Positions 16,198 to 24,899 of a DNA stretch of 39,369 nt are shown one piece after another. Every line of letters starts with the position of its first letter. Position 1 is the stretch's first letter. The stretch lies in NCBI GenBank assembly GCA_937901285.1, contig CALCHI010000299.1, positions 1-39,369 on the forward strand, read 5' to 3'. The position numbers and the translations under genes were made by a program. Under the pieces are notes generated by a model that saw only the letters and a list, made by a program, of their open reading frames with translations, had not been told where the DNA came from and did not search any database. The stretch comes from UBA8437 sp003445035. Its GTDB lineage: Bacteria; Planctomycetota; Planctomycetia; Planctomycetales; Planctomycetaceae.

Positions 16198-17774
16198 AAG
16201 TGAACCGAACTCTCCGAAGTGCCCGGTGGCCGGCTGTGGTCCTGGCGATGGTGGTGATGTCCACCGAAACGCCCATCGCCTCGTCCAACGACGAGTCGGA
16301 CTACTACCGCCTGGTAACGATCCTGTCGTCCAAGGCCCCGACCGGATCCCGGGCCAAGTTCTGGAAGCCGCCACCGAGAGACCTGGTGCTGGAAGTCAGC
16401 GGCATGGCCGTGGTGGACAAGAAACGCCTGGCGGTCAGCATCCGCAAGGGAGAGGTCTGGTTCCTGGACGGGGTCTATGACGATCCCCCGAAGAACGTCA
16501 CGTACAAGAGGTTCGCCGAGGCGTTGCACGAGCCGCTTGGGCTGTTGAAGCAGGGGAAGTCGTACCTGACTGCCCAGCGAACCGAGTTGACCCGGATGAC
16601 CGACACCGACGGCGACGACGTGGCCGACGAGTACCTTTGCGTCAGTAATGCGTGGGGAGTCACGGGCAACTACCACGAATACGCCTTCGGCCCCAGGCTG
16701 GACCGAAACGGCAACCTCTGGATGACGCTCAACATCGGCATGGGCTTCCAGGGCAACCAGCGTTCCCTGATGGTCAGCAACAAGTCTCTCGGCGTGGCCC
16801 AGGCCCGCTGGCGAGGCTGGGGTGTGAAAGTCACTCCGCAGGGCAAGCTCGTCCCGGTGTGCGCGGGCATGCGATCGCCCAGCGGACTGGGCTCCAACCG
16901 CGCCGGCGACATGTTCTACACCGATCAGCAGGGCAACTGGGTCGGCACCAACTCGCTGCACCACATGCGATCCGGGGCGTTCTTCCATCACCCCGAGGCC
17001 CTGGCCTCGATGGGTCTTCCGGGTTCACCGATCAAGGGCATCAAGGCGATCCCCGGCGGCGTGCCGTTGCCCGAAGCGGTCAAACGCCTCAAGCACCTGA
17101 AACCTCCGGCCGTCTGGTTCCCGTACAAGAAGGTCGGCCAATCGGCCACCGACATCATGCTCGACGACAGTCGCGGTCGCTTCGGCCCCTTCGACGGCCA
17201 GTTGTTTATCGGGGAATTCACGCTGGCCTCGATCAGCCGCGTGTTCCTGGAAAAGGTCGGCGGCGAGTACCAGGGGGCGTGCTTCCCGTTCCGCGAGGGC
17301 CTGGCTTCGGCGGTGATTCGTCTCTCCCAGGGCCACGACGGCAGCCTGTTTGCGGGCTTGAGCAACCGCGGCTGGAGCAGCCTGGGAACCGCCTCCTACG
17401 GGCTGCAACGGTTGGTCTGGACCGGAAAGACACCGTTCGAGATGAAGGAAATCCGGGCCCGTCCCGATGGATTCGAACTCGTGACGACCCGCCCGGTCGA
17501 CCCCGAATCCGCGCGACGGCTCTCGTCCTACGCCGTCAACAGCTACACCTACACCTACCACTCGACCTACGGCAGCGACGAGATCCTGAAACGGGACCTG
17601 GCGATCCGGTCGACCGAGGTCAGTGAAGACGGATTGCGGATTCGGTTGAGAATCGACGGGCTGCGAGAGATGTACGTCCACGAACTGCACGCCCCGGGGC
17701 TGCGCAGCCGGGACGGACAGCCGCTGCTGCATCCGAGCGGTTACTACACGCTCAACCGGATCCCCGCCAGGTGA
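16191..17774 (+). CDS. Exported beta-propeller protein, glucose/sorbosone-dehydrogenase-like
   Basis: The chosen GTG at 16191 overlaps the preceding stop by 7 bases; a GTG at 16200, 3 bases after that stop, is equally possible. The product has about 527 residues and a signal peptide (hydrophobic run PAVVLAMVVM, cut near residue 30). Blocks such as LVLEVSGMAVVDKKRLAVS, GEVWFLDG, DTDGDDVADEY, YHEYAFGPRLDRNGNLW and CAGMRSPSGLG match the propeller of PVC-group 'membrane-bound dehydrogenase' proteins, which resemble L-sorbosone dehydrogenases. DTDGDDVADE is a calcium-loop-like acidic motif. It has no CXXCH. Such propeller domains are often fused to a haem domain in planctomycetes; here haem and propeller are separate, overlapping genes. 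A quinone-type sugar oxidation passing electrons to the pentahaem protein is an inference. Confidence 0.82.
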   Translation: MVKVNRTLRSARWPAVVLAMVVMSTETPIASSNDESDYYRLVTILSSKAPTGSRAKFWKPPPRDLVLEVSGMAVVDKKRLAVSIRKGEVWFLDGVYDDPPKNVTYKRFAEALHEPLGLLKQGKSYLTAQRTELTRMTDTDGDDVADEYLCVSNAWGVTGNYHEYAFGPRLDRNGNLWMTLNIGMGFQGNQRSLMVSNKSLGVAQARWRGWGVKVTPQGKLVPVCAGMRSPSGLGSNRAGDMFYTDQQGNWVGTNSLHHMRSGAFFHHPEALASMGLPGSPIKGIKAIPGGVPLPEAVKRLKHLKPPAVWFPYKKVGQSATDIMLDDSRGRFGPFDGQLFIGEFTLASISRVFLEKVGGEYQGACFPFREGLASAVIRLSQGHDGSLFAGLSNRGWSSLGTASYGLQRLVWTGKTPFEMKEIRARPDGFELVTTRPVDPESARRLSSYAVNSYTYTYHSTYGSDEILKRDLAIRSTEVSEDGLRIRLRIDGLREMYVHELHAPGLRSRDGQPLLHPSGYYTLNRIPAR

Positions 17775-17777
17775 CGA

Positions 17778-18257
17778 TCACTTCCGGGACCTGCTGCGAC
17801 TTGTCACCCGTCCGGTCCGATCGTAGGTCGTTGTCCGACCGTTGACCGTGCGACTCGATCCGGTTTTTCGACCGCTGCGATCGTAGAAGGTGGACCGCTG
17901 GCCAACGGTACGACTGGATCCCGTCTTCCGGCCACTGCGACCATAAAACGATGTCCGGTTGCCGGAGGTGACACTGCTGGCCACCTTACGGCCACTGCGA
18001 TCCGAGACGGTCGACCTGTTGCCTCGAGTCCGACTGGTGAAGGTCGTACGACCGCTGCGGTCGGAGTACCGCGTGCGATTGCCCACCGTCCGGCTGCGGG
18101 CGACCGTTCTGCCCGACCGATCGTAGTACGTCGTTCGAGGAGTCGACTTCGCCGCAGATCGCCGGTTCCAGTAGACCGGAGGCGCCGCAGCGGCGACCTC
18201 GGCCCAGACCATCACACACATCCCAGCCAGAACGCCAAAACTTCTCATGCTTCGCAT
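17778..18257 (-). CDS. Small secreted, highly basic protein made of six 20-residue tandem repeats
   Basis: The 159-residue product has a clear signal peptide (about 1-26, cut at AAAAPP) and a strong AAGGAG ribosome site 7 bases before its ATG. From about residue 42 almost the whole chain is a 20-residue repeat with consensus YDRSGRKxxSSRTxGxRTxF, present five full times plus a shortened sixth copy (DRTGRVTSRSRSRK). It is very rich in Arg, Ser, Thr and Gly and has almost no acidic residues apart from the Asp of each repeat. The regular Tyr-Asp-x-x-Gly-Arg turn suggests a beta-hairpin solenoid or flower-like fold, possibly a nucleic-acid, anionic-glycan or cell-surface binder. I do not recognise a characterised family. 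It converges on the propeller gene with only 3 bases between stops. Confidence 0.85.
   Translation of the reverse strand: MRSMRSFGVLAGMCVMVWAEVAAAAPPVYWNRRSAAKSTPRTTYYDRSGRTVARSRTVGNRTRYSDRSGRTTFTSRTRGNRSTVSDRSGRKVASSVTSGNRTSFYGRSGRKTGSSRTVGQRSTFYDRSGRKTGSSRTVNGRTTTYDRTGRVTSRSRSRK
17781..18134 (-). repeat. Tandem 60-bp coding repeat, about 5.9 units
   Basis: These are the DNA units behind the 20-residue protein repeats. Each unit carries a recurring core (on the plus strand close to CCGCTGCGATCG or CCACTGCGATC), spaced exactly 60 bases apart, with divergence between units. The two units closest to the C-terminus are the most alike, both reading GRKTGSSRTV, which suggests recent duplication there. 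Confidence 0.85.
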
Positions 18258-18484
18258 CGCTTCACTCCTTCGTCACAAGTGGAAAACACACCACTGACAA
18301 AGCAGCAATTCTCGTTCCGTTCCGATCAGACACCGACGTCAGCAGAACGACCCTCTTCAGACGGACCACTCGCTGTCATCATTCGACGGACAGATGTCGT
18401 CGAACTGACCACGCGAGGGGAACTCGAAACGTCTGCCCCCCCCTCCCGAGATCACAATGTCCGCGGCGACATGTTCTCATGCGA

Positions 18485-18503
18485 GGCGTGCTAGGATGGA
18501 ACC
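18485..18503 (+). promoter_or_regulatory. Possible extended -10 giving a leaderless or nearly leaderless transcript
   Basis: TGCTAGGAT (18488-18496) fits an extended -10 (TGn plus TAGGAT). Its 3' end is only 7 bases before the ATG at 18504, so transcription would begin at or next to the start codon. No -35 and no ribosome site are seen. Confidence 0.35.
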
Positions 18504-19406
18504 ATGTTGTTCCATCTCATCACCCATCCGTCCGCCTCGCGACGCCTCCCGTCGGCCCTGGCCGCCTCGATCGGACTGGTGATGCTCTGTGGCGTAACGG
18601 AGTCCGAAGCACGCCCACCCGCTCCGGATACGGCGTTGCTCGACCGACGATTCGACGAGGTCACGGTGCTGATGACGCACAACGCGATGTCCAACCGGGC
18701 CGAAGGCTGGCTGTTCCCCAACCAGAACCACGGGTTGACCCGTCAATTGAAGGACGGTGTCCGCGGACTGATGCTCGATGTCCATCTCGTCGGCGGCCGC
18801 CCCCACCTGGTTCACAGCAAATCGTTCCTGGGCAAGAGGCCTCTGGTGGACGGCCTGAAGGAGATCGGCAAGTTCCTCAAGGAAACGCCACGGGCGGTCA
18901 TCACGATCATCTTCGAGTCCTACGTCGACGGTCAACGGATCCGTAAAGCGTTCCAGGACGCCGAACTCCTCGACTCACTCCACCATCAGAAACCTAACGC
19001 CCCGTGGCCCACCTTGCGACAGATGATCGCCGCCAAGCGTCGACTGGTCGTGATGACCGATCGCGATGGCGGCCAATGGCCCGGTTACCACGACGTCTGG
19101 AAACACTGCTGGGAGACACATTTCTCGGTCAAGCGTGTCGAGGACTTCGCCTTCCGGCGCAACCGTGGGCAATCCACCAATCGCCTGCTGATCCTCAATC
19201 ACTTTCTGACCCGACCGACGGCCGGCGTCGGATTAGCTCGACAGGCCAATACCAAAAAAGTGCTGCAACCTCGCATGGAAGCCTGTCGAAAGCGGACCGG
19301 CCGTCGACCTCATTTCGTCGTGGTCGACTTCTACGATGTGGGCGACGCCGGAAAAGTCGTCGACGCATTCAACCGACGCAAACCGGCCAATACCGATCGC
19401 AGATGA
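18504..19406 (+). CDS. Secreted PI-PLC X-domain-like phosphodiesterase
   Basis: The 300-residue product has a signal peptide (about 1-36, ending ESEARPP). It then shows the pattern of phosphatidylinositol-specific phospholipase C-like TIM barrels: VLMTHNAMS with His59, GVRGLMLDVH with Arg87 and Asp92, LVHSKSFLG with His104 as the second catalytic histidine, then ITIIFESYVD, RLVVMTDRDG and HFVVVDFYD near the end. Bacterial members cleave phosphoinositides or related lipids by general acid-base catalysis with two histidines; the substrate here is not known. It lies alone between two minus-strand genes, with its start in a divergent gap shared with the repeat protein. Confidence 0.85.
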   Translation: MLFHLITHPSASRRLPSALAASIGLVMLCGVTESEARPPAPDTALLDRRFDEVTVLMTHNAMSNRAEGWLFPNQNHGLTRQLKDGVRGLMLDVHLVGGRPHLVHSKSFLGKRPLVDGLKEIGKFLKETPRAVITIIFESYVDGQRIRKAFQDAELLDSLHHQKPNAPWPTLRQMIAAKRRLVVMTDRDGGQWPGYHDVWKHCWETHFSVKRVEDFAFRRNRGQSTNRLLILNHFLTRPTAGVGLARQANTKKVLQPRMEACRKRTGRRPHFVVVDFYDVGDAGKVVDAFNRRKPANTDRR

Positions 19407-19448
19407 GACCGGGTCACACGGATTCCGGCTTGCTCTTTGGCTGCCCGG

Positions 19449-20750
19449 TCAACGCCCGCCATCTCGCTGGAGACAGTACAGCGTCTCGACCCGTTTTCCT
19501 TCGACCATGTCAGCGACACGCAGGAAGATCTGCCCTCCGCAGATTGTCGCCGAAGCAAAGGCGATCGTCCCCAACTGATTGACGGCGATCTCTTCGAACC
19601 CCTCGGGAGTTGCACGATAAAGCCAGGTCGTGCCCAGTTCGTTGGTCAGGTAGATCGTCTCACCAACGAGTGTCGGCGAGGCGCTGATCGGTGCCTTCAA
19701 GCGATGCTTCCAGACTTCCCGGCCGGTACGGGCCTCCCAGCACAAGGCGATCCCGGTGTCGTTGATCCCGTAAACATGCCCGTCATGAACCAGCAACGAC
19801 TGCTCGTGGATCCGCTGGTTGTTCTTCCAGGCGATCTTGCCCGACCCGTCGGCCTGGATGCCCGCGGTGCTACCCGACGGATAGCCGCCGGCCGCAAACA
19901 CCAAGTCGCCCTCCCAGACCGGGGTGCCGGAAGTCTGCATCGCGATCGCCGGTGCGTCCCAGAGCAGCTTGCCGTTTTTCGGATCGTAGCTGGCGACCAT
20001 GTCGAGTCCGCCGATCAACAGCTGGTCGCGGCCGGCGACGTGCCCCACCACCGGTGACGCGTAGTTGGTCTTGCCGATGCGACTGGTGGCCCAGACCCGC
20101 TTGCCCGTGTCACGATCCAGGGCCAGCAAAGTTCCGCCCCCCTCGCAATCGGAAGCGACGATGACCGTATTTCCATAGAGCACCGGCGAGGCGGCGTACC
20201 CATTGGGGTACTTCTTTTCAATGAACGGCGCCGCGGTGGTCTTCCAGATCACCTTGCCGTCCAGATCCATGGCGGTGGCCTTCACCGCGGCGTTGTTGCT
20301 GAACAACACGAACAGCCGCCCGCCGTCACAGGCGATGGTGCTCGTCGCGTAGGTGTTCTTGGGATTGATCCTCTCCTGGAAGTTTCCGCGGTGGAGTTCC
20401 TTTTGCCAGAGCGGTTTTCCGGTGGCACGGTCGTAACACAGGACAGACTGCGACTTGGCGTTATCATCAGCGGTCTGCAGGAATACCCGTTGTCCGACGA
20501 CGATCGGCGTCGAATGCCCACGGCCCGGCACCGCCGCCTTCCACGCCACGTTCTTCGTGGCACTCCAGCGGATGGGAGGCTTCTGTCCCGATTCGGCCAC
20601 ACCGTTGAAATTCGGGCCACGCCACCACGGCCAGTCGCCCTTGGCCGCTTTGGGCACCTGCGCCGAGACTGTCCCGGCGACAGCCAGCAATCCGACCACG
20701 GCCACCAGGCCGACCGCAACCTGAAACGCACGCCTCTGGATCTGCCGCAT
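19449..20750 (-). CDS. Exported PQQ-like beta-propeller repeat protein
   Basis: From the ATG at 20750, preceded by AGGGAG, the product has 433 residues with a signal peptide (1-31, ending AGTVSAQ). WPWWRGPNFNGVAES is the usual opening of planctomycete PQQ-like propeller proteins, and several W-motif blades follow: VLCYDRATGKPLWQKEL, LLALDRDTGKRVWATSRIG, KLLWDAPAI and LCWEARTGREVWKHRL. No cofactor ligands can be assigned, and many relatives serve as structural or scaffold proteins rather than dehydrogenases. It follows the GH32/43-like gene by 17 bases and is surely co-transcribed with it. The frame extends upstream to 20858 but overlaps that gene. Confidence 0.9.
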   Translation of the reverse strand: MRQIQRRAFQVAVGLVAVVGLLAVAGTVSAQVPKAAKGDWPWWRGPNFNGVAESGQKPPIRWSATKNVAWKAAVPGRGHSTPIVVGQRVFLQTADDNAKSQSVLCYDRATGKPLWQKELHRGNFQERINPKNTYATSTIACDGGRLFVLFSNNAAVKATAMDLDGKVIWKTTAAPFIEKKYPNGYAASPVLYGNTVIVASDCEGGGTLLALDRDTGKRVWATSRIGKTNYASPVVGHVAGRDQLLIGGLDMVASYDPKNGKLLWDAPAIAMQTSGTPVWEGDLVFAAGGYPSGSTAGIQADGSGKIAWKNNQRIHEQSLLVHDGHVYGINDTGIALCWEARTGREVWKHRLKAPISASPTLVGETIYLTNELGTTWLYRATPEGFEEIAVNQLGTIAFASATICGGQIFLRVADMVEGKRVETLYCLQRDGGR

Positions 20751-20767
20751 CGTCCACCACTCCCTGT

Positions 20768-22945
20768 CTACTTCAGCCAATACGAATACAGGTCCGCGTT
20801 GGTCATTTCGAACTTCAACTGTACCGACTTGGCCTTCGGCTCGCCGGATCCGGTCCACTCAACCACCACGTCGGTGCGATCTCCGGAGATGACCTTCGAC
20901 CGCGCGAAACCACGCAGCGGCCGTCCGTTCTGGTCAAGCACGCCAACCCGCACCTCTCCTTCCGAGGCATCGACGTTCAGGTGCAACCGCCGACCGGCCG
21001 GCCAGCCGAACAATCCGGTGACGAGCGTGGCCGGCTTCTCACCAGCCCGCATCGACACGAATCCATCTCGACGCAGCGTCGCCACTCCGATCGACGATTC
21101 GCCGTACTCGGGGCGCTCGCGGCGACTCGGCCGCGGCTGCTCGTGGTCCAGCGAAAGTCCCGAGTAGTAGATGTAGATCGTGTCGTCCTTGACCTGCAAC
21201 GGCTGTGAGGCTGTGAAGATGCATCCACCGTCCCAGGTGCCTCGCTTTCCGTTGGGGATCAATGTCTGCCGATTTCCGGCCCGCTGCCAGTGGATGCCGT
21301 CCCGGCTACTGGCCAGTTGAACGTCCAGACGGTTGCTCGAATTCTCCCAGAACAACCAGGGCAGCCCGATGTATGTCCCTTCGTAGATCGTCGTGCCCAT
21401 TCCATAAAACTGCGGATGACCGCCACGGGACTTGGTGTCGGTCGCGTCAGCAGCAAAGACCAACTGCGAAGGGCTCCAGTTGATGAAGTCACGACTTTCG
21501 GACCGGGCGATCTTGCGTCCACCGGCACCGAACCGTCCGTAGGCCACGTAGACCTTTCGGAACGGATCCCACAGGGCCTGGTGGCCGGTGTCGCTGGCCT
21601 GCGGAATGACCGGGTTGCCCGGGTGATTGGTCCAGTTCTTGCCGTCGGCCGAGAAACTGACCGACATCGCGCTGATCTCAACAGCCACGGGGATCTTGTG
21701 CGGGCTGCGGACCGAGTGCTCCCAGTAAAATGCCTTGTACCGTCGGGTCGGATCCGGGTCGTGAGGATCATGAACCACGCCAACTCCCTCGGCGTTTTCC
21801 CGAGAGAACCGGCAGAGATTGTTGTGACGGGACCCGTTGAAGCTGACCAGGCCCAGATCTGGCAGCGTCCAGTTCAGCCCGTCACGGCTCTCGGCGTAGG
21901 CGAGCATCTGAAAATTGGGAATCCGTGGTTTCCCATCGAGCCTGATCGCGGCCTCATCGGGAAAACGGGCCCCCGCCAGGTACCACATCTTGAAGATTTT
22001 CTCTTCGGGGATGTACAGCACCGTGCCGTACAGCTGGGCACGAAACTTCTGCCACGGCCTCTGGTGATGGCGGATCACCGGATTGCGTGAGTACTTGATC
22101 GGCCGGTGCAGGACTTTTTCGATTCCTCGCAACTCGGCCACCATCAGGTCATCGAGAAACAACTCGCGATATCCCATCGCCAGCCGCCTCACCGCTGTGC
22201 GAGCACCCGGACTGACCACACGTCGTCCACCGCGATTCATGTCCCAGGCAACGCTGGAGATCGAATGAGTCCCACCGCGGAATTCGAATCCGATCGACAC
22301 GTCCCTGCCGACAACCCGGGGTTCCCCGGTCAACTCCGCGATCGGCTTGCCATTGATCGACAGTTCGAAACGGAAGTCGTTGATCTCCTGGGTCACCCAT
22401 CTCAACACATAACGGTTGGACTTTCTCGCATCGAAACCCGGCAACGCCGTGAGATCGACATGGCTGGCGGCGATGTCGAGTCCCATTCCGCCACGGACGC
22501 CCATCAGCAGCAGGTCGGGCCGGTTGGGACGGTGAATCGGATGCAACCGCAGCCGCCGTCCCTGGGTGTGAATCGAAAACCCATCGGCACGTCTGTTGTC
22601 CCGACAGTTGGTGATCCACTCAAACCGCACCTCGTTCTTCTGTCCGTCGGTCTGTTGATAGTCTCCGATCTTTAACCTGCGGCAGAAGTTTTTTGGTTCA
22701 CGCACCACCCAGCGTCCGTCTTCGATCGACTCACGAGCCGCCCCACTGACCTTCTTCCACGGCGGCTTCGACTCAGCCGGCAGCCGCCGGCCGGTCAACT
22801 GGCCGACCGAACCCATCTCGGCCGCCGACAGGCGTTCCACCGTGGCCCCCATCACGACCAGCACGAGACCCGCAACGACCGGCCCCGGGTCGGTCCAGGC
22901 ACGTGCTTGGTTTTTGACACGCGGCGTCTTATCGTCGGTGAGCAT
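20768..22945 (-). CDS. Exported glycosidase-like five-bladed propeller protein (GH32/43-type), with N-terminal laminin-like region
   Basis: About 725 residues from ATG 22945 (742 from ATG 22996); neither start has a good ribosome site. A membrane/signal segment, VVAGLVLVVMGATVERLSA, follows a charged N-terminus. Residues about 60-250 look like a beta-sandwich (FEWITNCRDNRR, LRWVTQEINDFRFELSINGK). Residues about 270-650 match planctomycete GH32/43-like propellers: ELFLDDLMV, KVLHRPIKYSRNPVI, KMWYLAG, YAESRDGLNWTLPDLGLV, SFSADGKNW and SSRDGIHWQRAG. A C-terminal beta domain follows (RLHLNVDASEGEVRVGVLD). An acidic catalytic pair cannot be assigned by eye. It could be a glycan-active enzyme or a non-catalytic binder. 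It is followed by the PQQ propeller gene. Confidence 0.8.
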   Translation of the reverse strand: MLTDDKTPRVKNQARAWTDPGPVVAGLVLVVMGATVERLSAAEMGSVGQLTGRRLPAESKPPWKKVSGAARESIEDGRWVVREPKNFCRRLKIGDYQQTDGQKNEVRFEWITNCRDNRRADGFSIHTQGRRLRLHPIHRPNRPDLLLMGVRGGMGLDIAASHVDLTALPGFDARKSNRYVLRWVTQEINDFRFELSINGKPIAELTGEPRVVGRDVSIGFEFRGGTHSISSVAWDMNRGGRRVVSPGARTAVRRLAMGYRELFLDDLMVAELRGIEKVLHRPIKYSRNPVIRHHQRPWQKFRAQLYGTVLYIPEEKIFKMWYLAGARFPDEAAIRLDGKPRIPNFQMLAYAESRDGLNWTLPDLGLVSFNGSRHNNLCRFSRENAEGVGVVHDPHDPDPTRRYKAFYWEHSVRSPHKIPVAVEISAMSVSFSADGKNWTNHPGNPVIPQASDTGHQALWDPFRKVYVAYGRFGAGGRKIARSESRDFINWSPSQLVFAADATDTKSRGGHPQFYGMGTTIYEGTYIGLPWLFWENSSNRLDVQLASSRDGIHWQRAGNRQTLIPNGKRGTWDGGCIFTASQPLQVKDDTIYIYYSGLSLDHEQPRPSRRERPEYGESSIGVATLRRDGFVSMRAGEKPATLVTGLFGWPAGRRLHLNVDASEGEVRVGVLDQNGRPLRGFARSKVISGDRTDVVVEWTGSGEPKAKSVQLKFEMTNADLYSYWLK

Positions 22946-23073
22946 CGCGGGGCTGTCCGTTCTGCAAGGCCTCGGGTCGGCGGATCCGTCCACCACAGGC
23001 TACAGCGACTCAAACATCGCGAACAGCGGACCGCCTCCCGACTCTTGAGCATCTCCCGATGGAGTCCCAAGCC

Positions 23074-24870
23074 ATGACACGCCGCTCCGCTCTCATCGTG
23101 CTGACAGGTTTGTTGACCCTTTCGCCGGCCACTCCGGCTGTGGAATCTCAGGACGCCGCCGTCAAGAAGAAACCGGTGGCCGCCCAGCCCCAGAAGAAGC
23201 GGCCTCCGGCCGAAAACTATCCGGTCCACGAGGATTCAAAGGTCCAGGCCGGGGTCCCGCAGGGCACCGTTCATGGCCCGATCCGCTGGACCAGCAAGGT
23301 CTTTTCGGGCACGGTGCGGGACTACTGGATCTACGAACCAGCCGGCTACGACAAGTCGAAACCCCACTGCCAGATCGTGGTCCAGGACGGGATGCGAGTC
23401 GGCAGGCGGTGGAAGTTCCCCACCGTGCTCGACAACCTGATCCACAAGAAGGCCATCCCGCCGATGATCGGAGTTTTCATCGCTCCCGGCGTGGTCCCTC
23501 CGGCCCGCAAGGACGCCCAGCCCCGCTTCAACCGCAGTTTCGAGTACGACGGAATGGGGCCACGGTACGCCCGGTTTCTCGAAAAGGAGATCCTCCCCGA
23601 GGTGGCCAAGCGATTCCATCTCAGCGACGACCCCAATGACCGCATGATCACCGGCAGCAGCAGCGGAGCCATCTGTGCTTTCACCGCCGCCTGGGAACGC
23701 CCCGACCTGTTCCGACGCGTCTTCACCGCCGTGGGAACATTCGTCTCGCTCAAGGGCGGCAACGAGTACCCGACACTGATCCGCAAGTACGAGCCCCGGC
23801 CAATCCGGATCTTCCTGCAGGACGGCCGCAACGATCTGGACATCTTCGGTGGCAGCTGGTGGGAAGCCAACCAGCAGATGCTCGCCTCGCTGAAGTGGGC
23901 CGGGTACGACGTCGCTCACGCGTGGGGCAACGGCGGCCACAACCACAAACACGCCACCGCCATCCTGCCCGAGGTGATCCGCTGGCTGTGGCGGGATTAC
24001 CCCAAGCCGGTCACCAACGTCGCCGGCACACCCCGTCGATCCAAGATTCTGCTTCCCGGCGAGGGCTGGGAAGTGGTCAGCCGGGGACACAAATTCACCG
24101 GTGGTCCGGCGGTCAGCGACACCGGAGAAGTCTTCTTCACCGACGGACCCAACAACACCATCCACCGCATCGGACTCGACAACAAGGTCAGCGTTTTCGC
24201 CCGCGAAACCGGCGACGCCGGCGGCCTGATGTTCGGACCCGATGGCAAACTCTACGCCTGTCAGAACGACGACAAGCGGATCGTCCGTTACGACGCCCAG
24301 GGGACCGCCGAAACGGTTATCGAGGGGGTGGGCTCCAATGACCTGGTGATCCTGGGCCAATACGGTTACTTCACCGACCCGTCCAGCAGGCAGGTCTGGC
24401 GATTCACCCTCGACGGAAAAAAGACCGTCGTGGCCAAGAACATCCGGCTCCCCAACGGTGTTGTCGCCACCACCGATCATGCGTTCCTGCTGGTCACCAA
24501 TACCAGGGGCCGATTCACGTACTCGTTCGCGATTCAACCCGATGGCACACTGGCACATCGCCAGCGGCACGGTCACCTGCACCGCGGCGACGGCGACAAC
24601 GACACCGGCGCAGACGGCCTGACCGTCGACACAGACGGCCGCAGCTACGTGGCCACCCGAATGGGATTGCAGGTGCTCGACCAGCTCGGTCGGGTCCACA
24701 TCATCCTGAACAAACCGGGTCGCGGCTGGTTCTCGAACGTCGTTTTCGGTGGCCCGAAACTCGACACGCTCTACGCCACCTGCGGCGGCCGGATCTACCG
24801 TCGCAAGGTCGCCACCCGTGGTGTGCGGCCGTGGCAAGGTCCCGTCAAGCCTGCGCGGCCTCGGTTGTAG
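23074..24870 (+). CDS. Secreted fusion: enterochelin-esterase-like hydrolase plus SMP-30/gluconolactonase propeller
   Basis: The ATG at 23074 is chosen because GGAG lies 9 bases before it and the protein then opens with MTRRSALIVLTGLL, a clean signal peptide; ATG 23059 would add 5 residues. The product has 598 residues. After a Lys/Pro/Gln-rich linker, residues about 70-310 form an esterase D/enterochelin-esterase-like alpha/beta hydrolase with the elbow ITGSSSGAICA (Ser196), LQDGRNDLD and GGHNHKHAT as likely acid and base. Residues about 325-590 form a gluconolactonase/SMP-30 propeller (FTGGPAVSDTGEVFFTDGP, GADGLTVDTDGRSYVAT, GWFSNVVFGG). The two activities suggest release and opening of sugar esters or lactones outside the cytoplasm. 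Confidence 0.9.
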   Translation: MTRRSALIVLTGLLTLSPATPAVESQDAAVKKKPVAAQPQKKRPPAENYPVHEDSKVQAGVPQGTVHGPIRWTSKVFSGTVRDYWIYEPAGYDKSKPHCQIVVQDGMRVGRRWKFPTVLDNLIHKKAIPPMIGVFIAPGVVPPARKDAQPRFNRSFEYDGMGPRYARFLEKEILPEVAKRFHLSDDPNDRMITGSSSGAICAFTAAWERPDLFRRVFTAVGTFVSLKGGNEYPTLIRKYEPRPIRIFLQDGRNDLDIFGGSWWEANQQMLASLKWAGYDVAHAWGNGGHNHKHATAILPEVIRWLWRDYPKPVTNVAGTPRRSKILLPGEGWEVVSRGHKFTGGPAVSDTGEVFFTDGPNNTIHRIGLDNKVSVFARETGDAGGLMFGPDGKLYACQNDDKRIVRYDAQGTAETVIEGVGSNDLVILGQYGYFTDPSSRQVWRFTLDGKKTVVAKNIRLPNGVVATTDHAFLLVTNTRGRFTYSFAIQPDGTLAHRQRHGHLHRGDGDNDTGADGLTVDTDGRSYVATRMGLQVLDQLGRVHIILNKPGRGWFSNVVFGGPKLDTLYATCGGRIYRRKVATRGVRPWQGPVKPARPRL

Positions 24871-24899
24871 CCCCAGTCCCGGGGGGAAGGACGAACAAG

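Noticed and set aside
14716..16374. A minus-strand open frame of 552 codons opposite the pentahaem gene
   Set aside because: It is the antisense shadow of a gene with five haem motifs and has no recognisable features.
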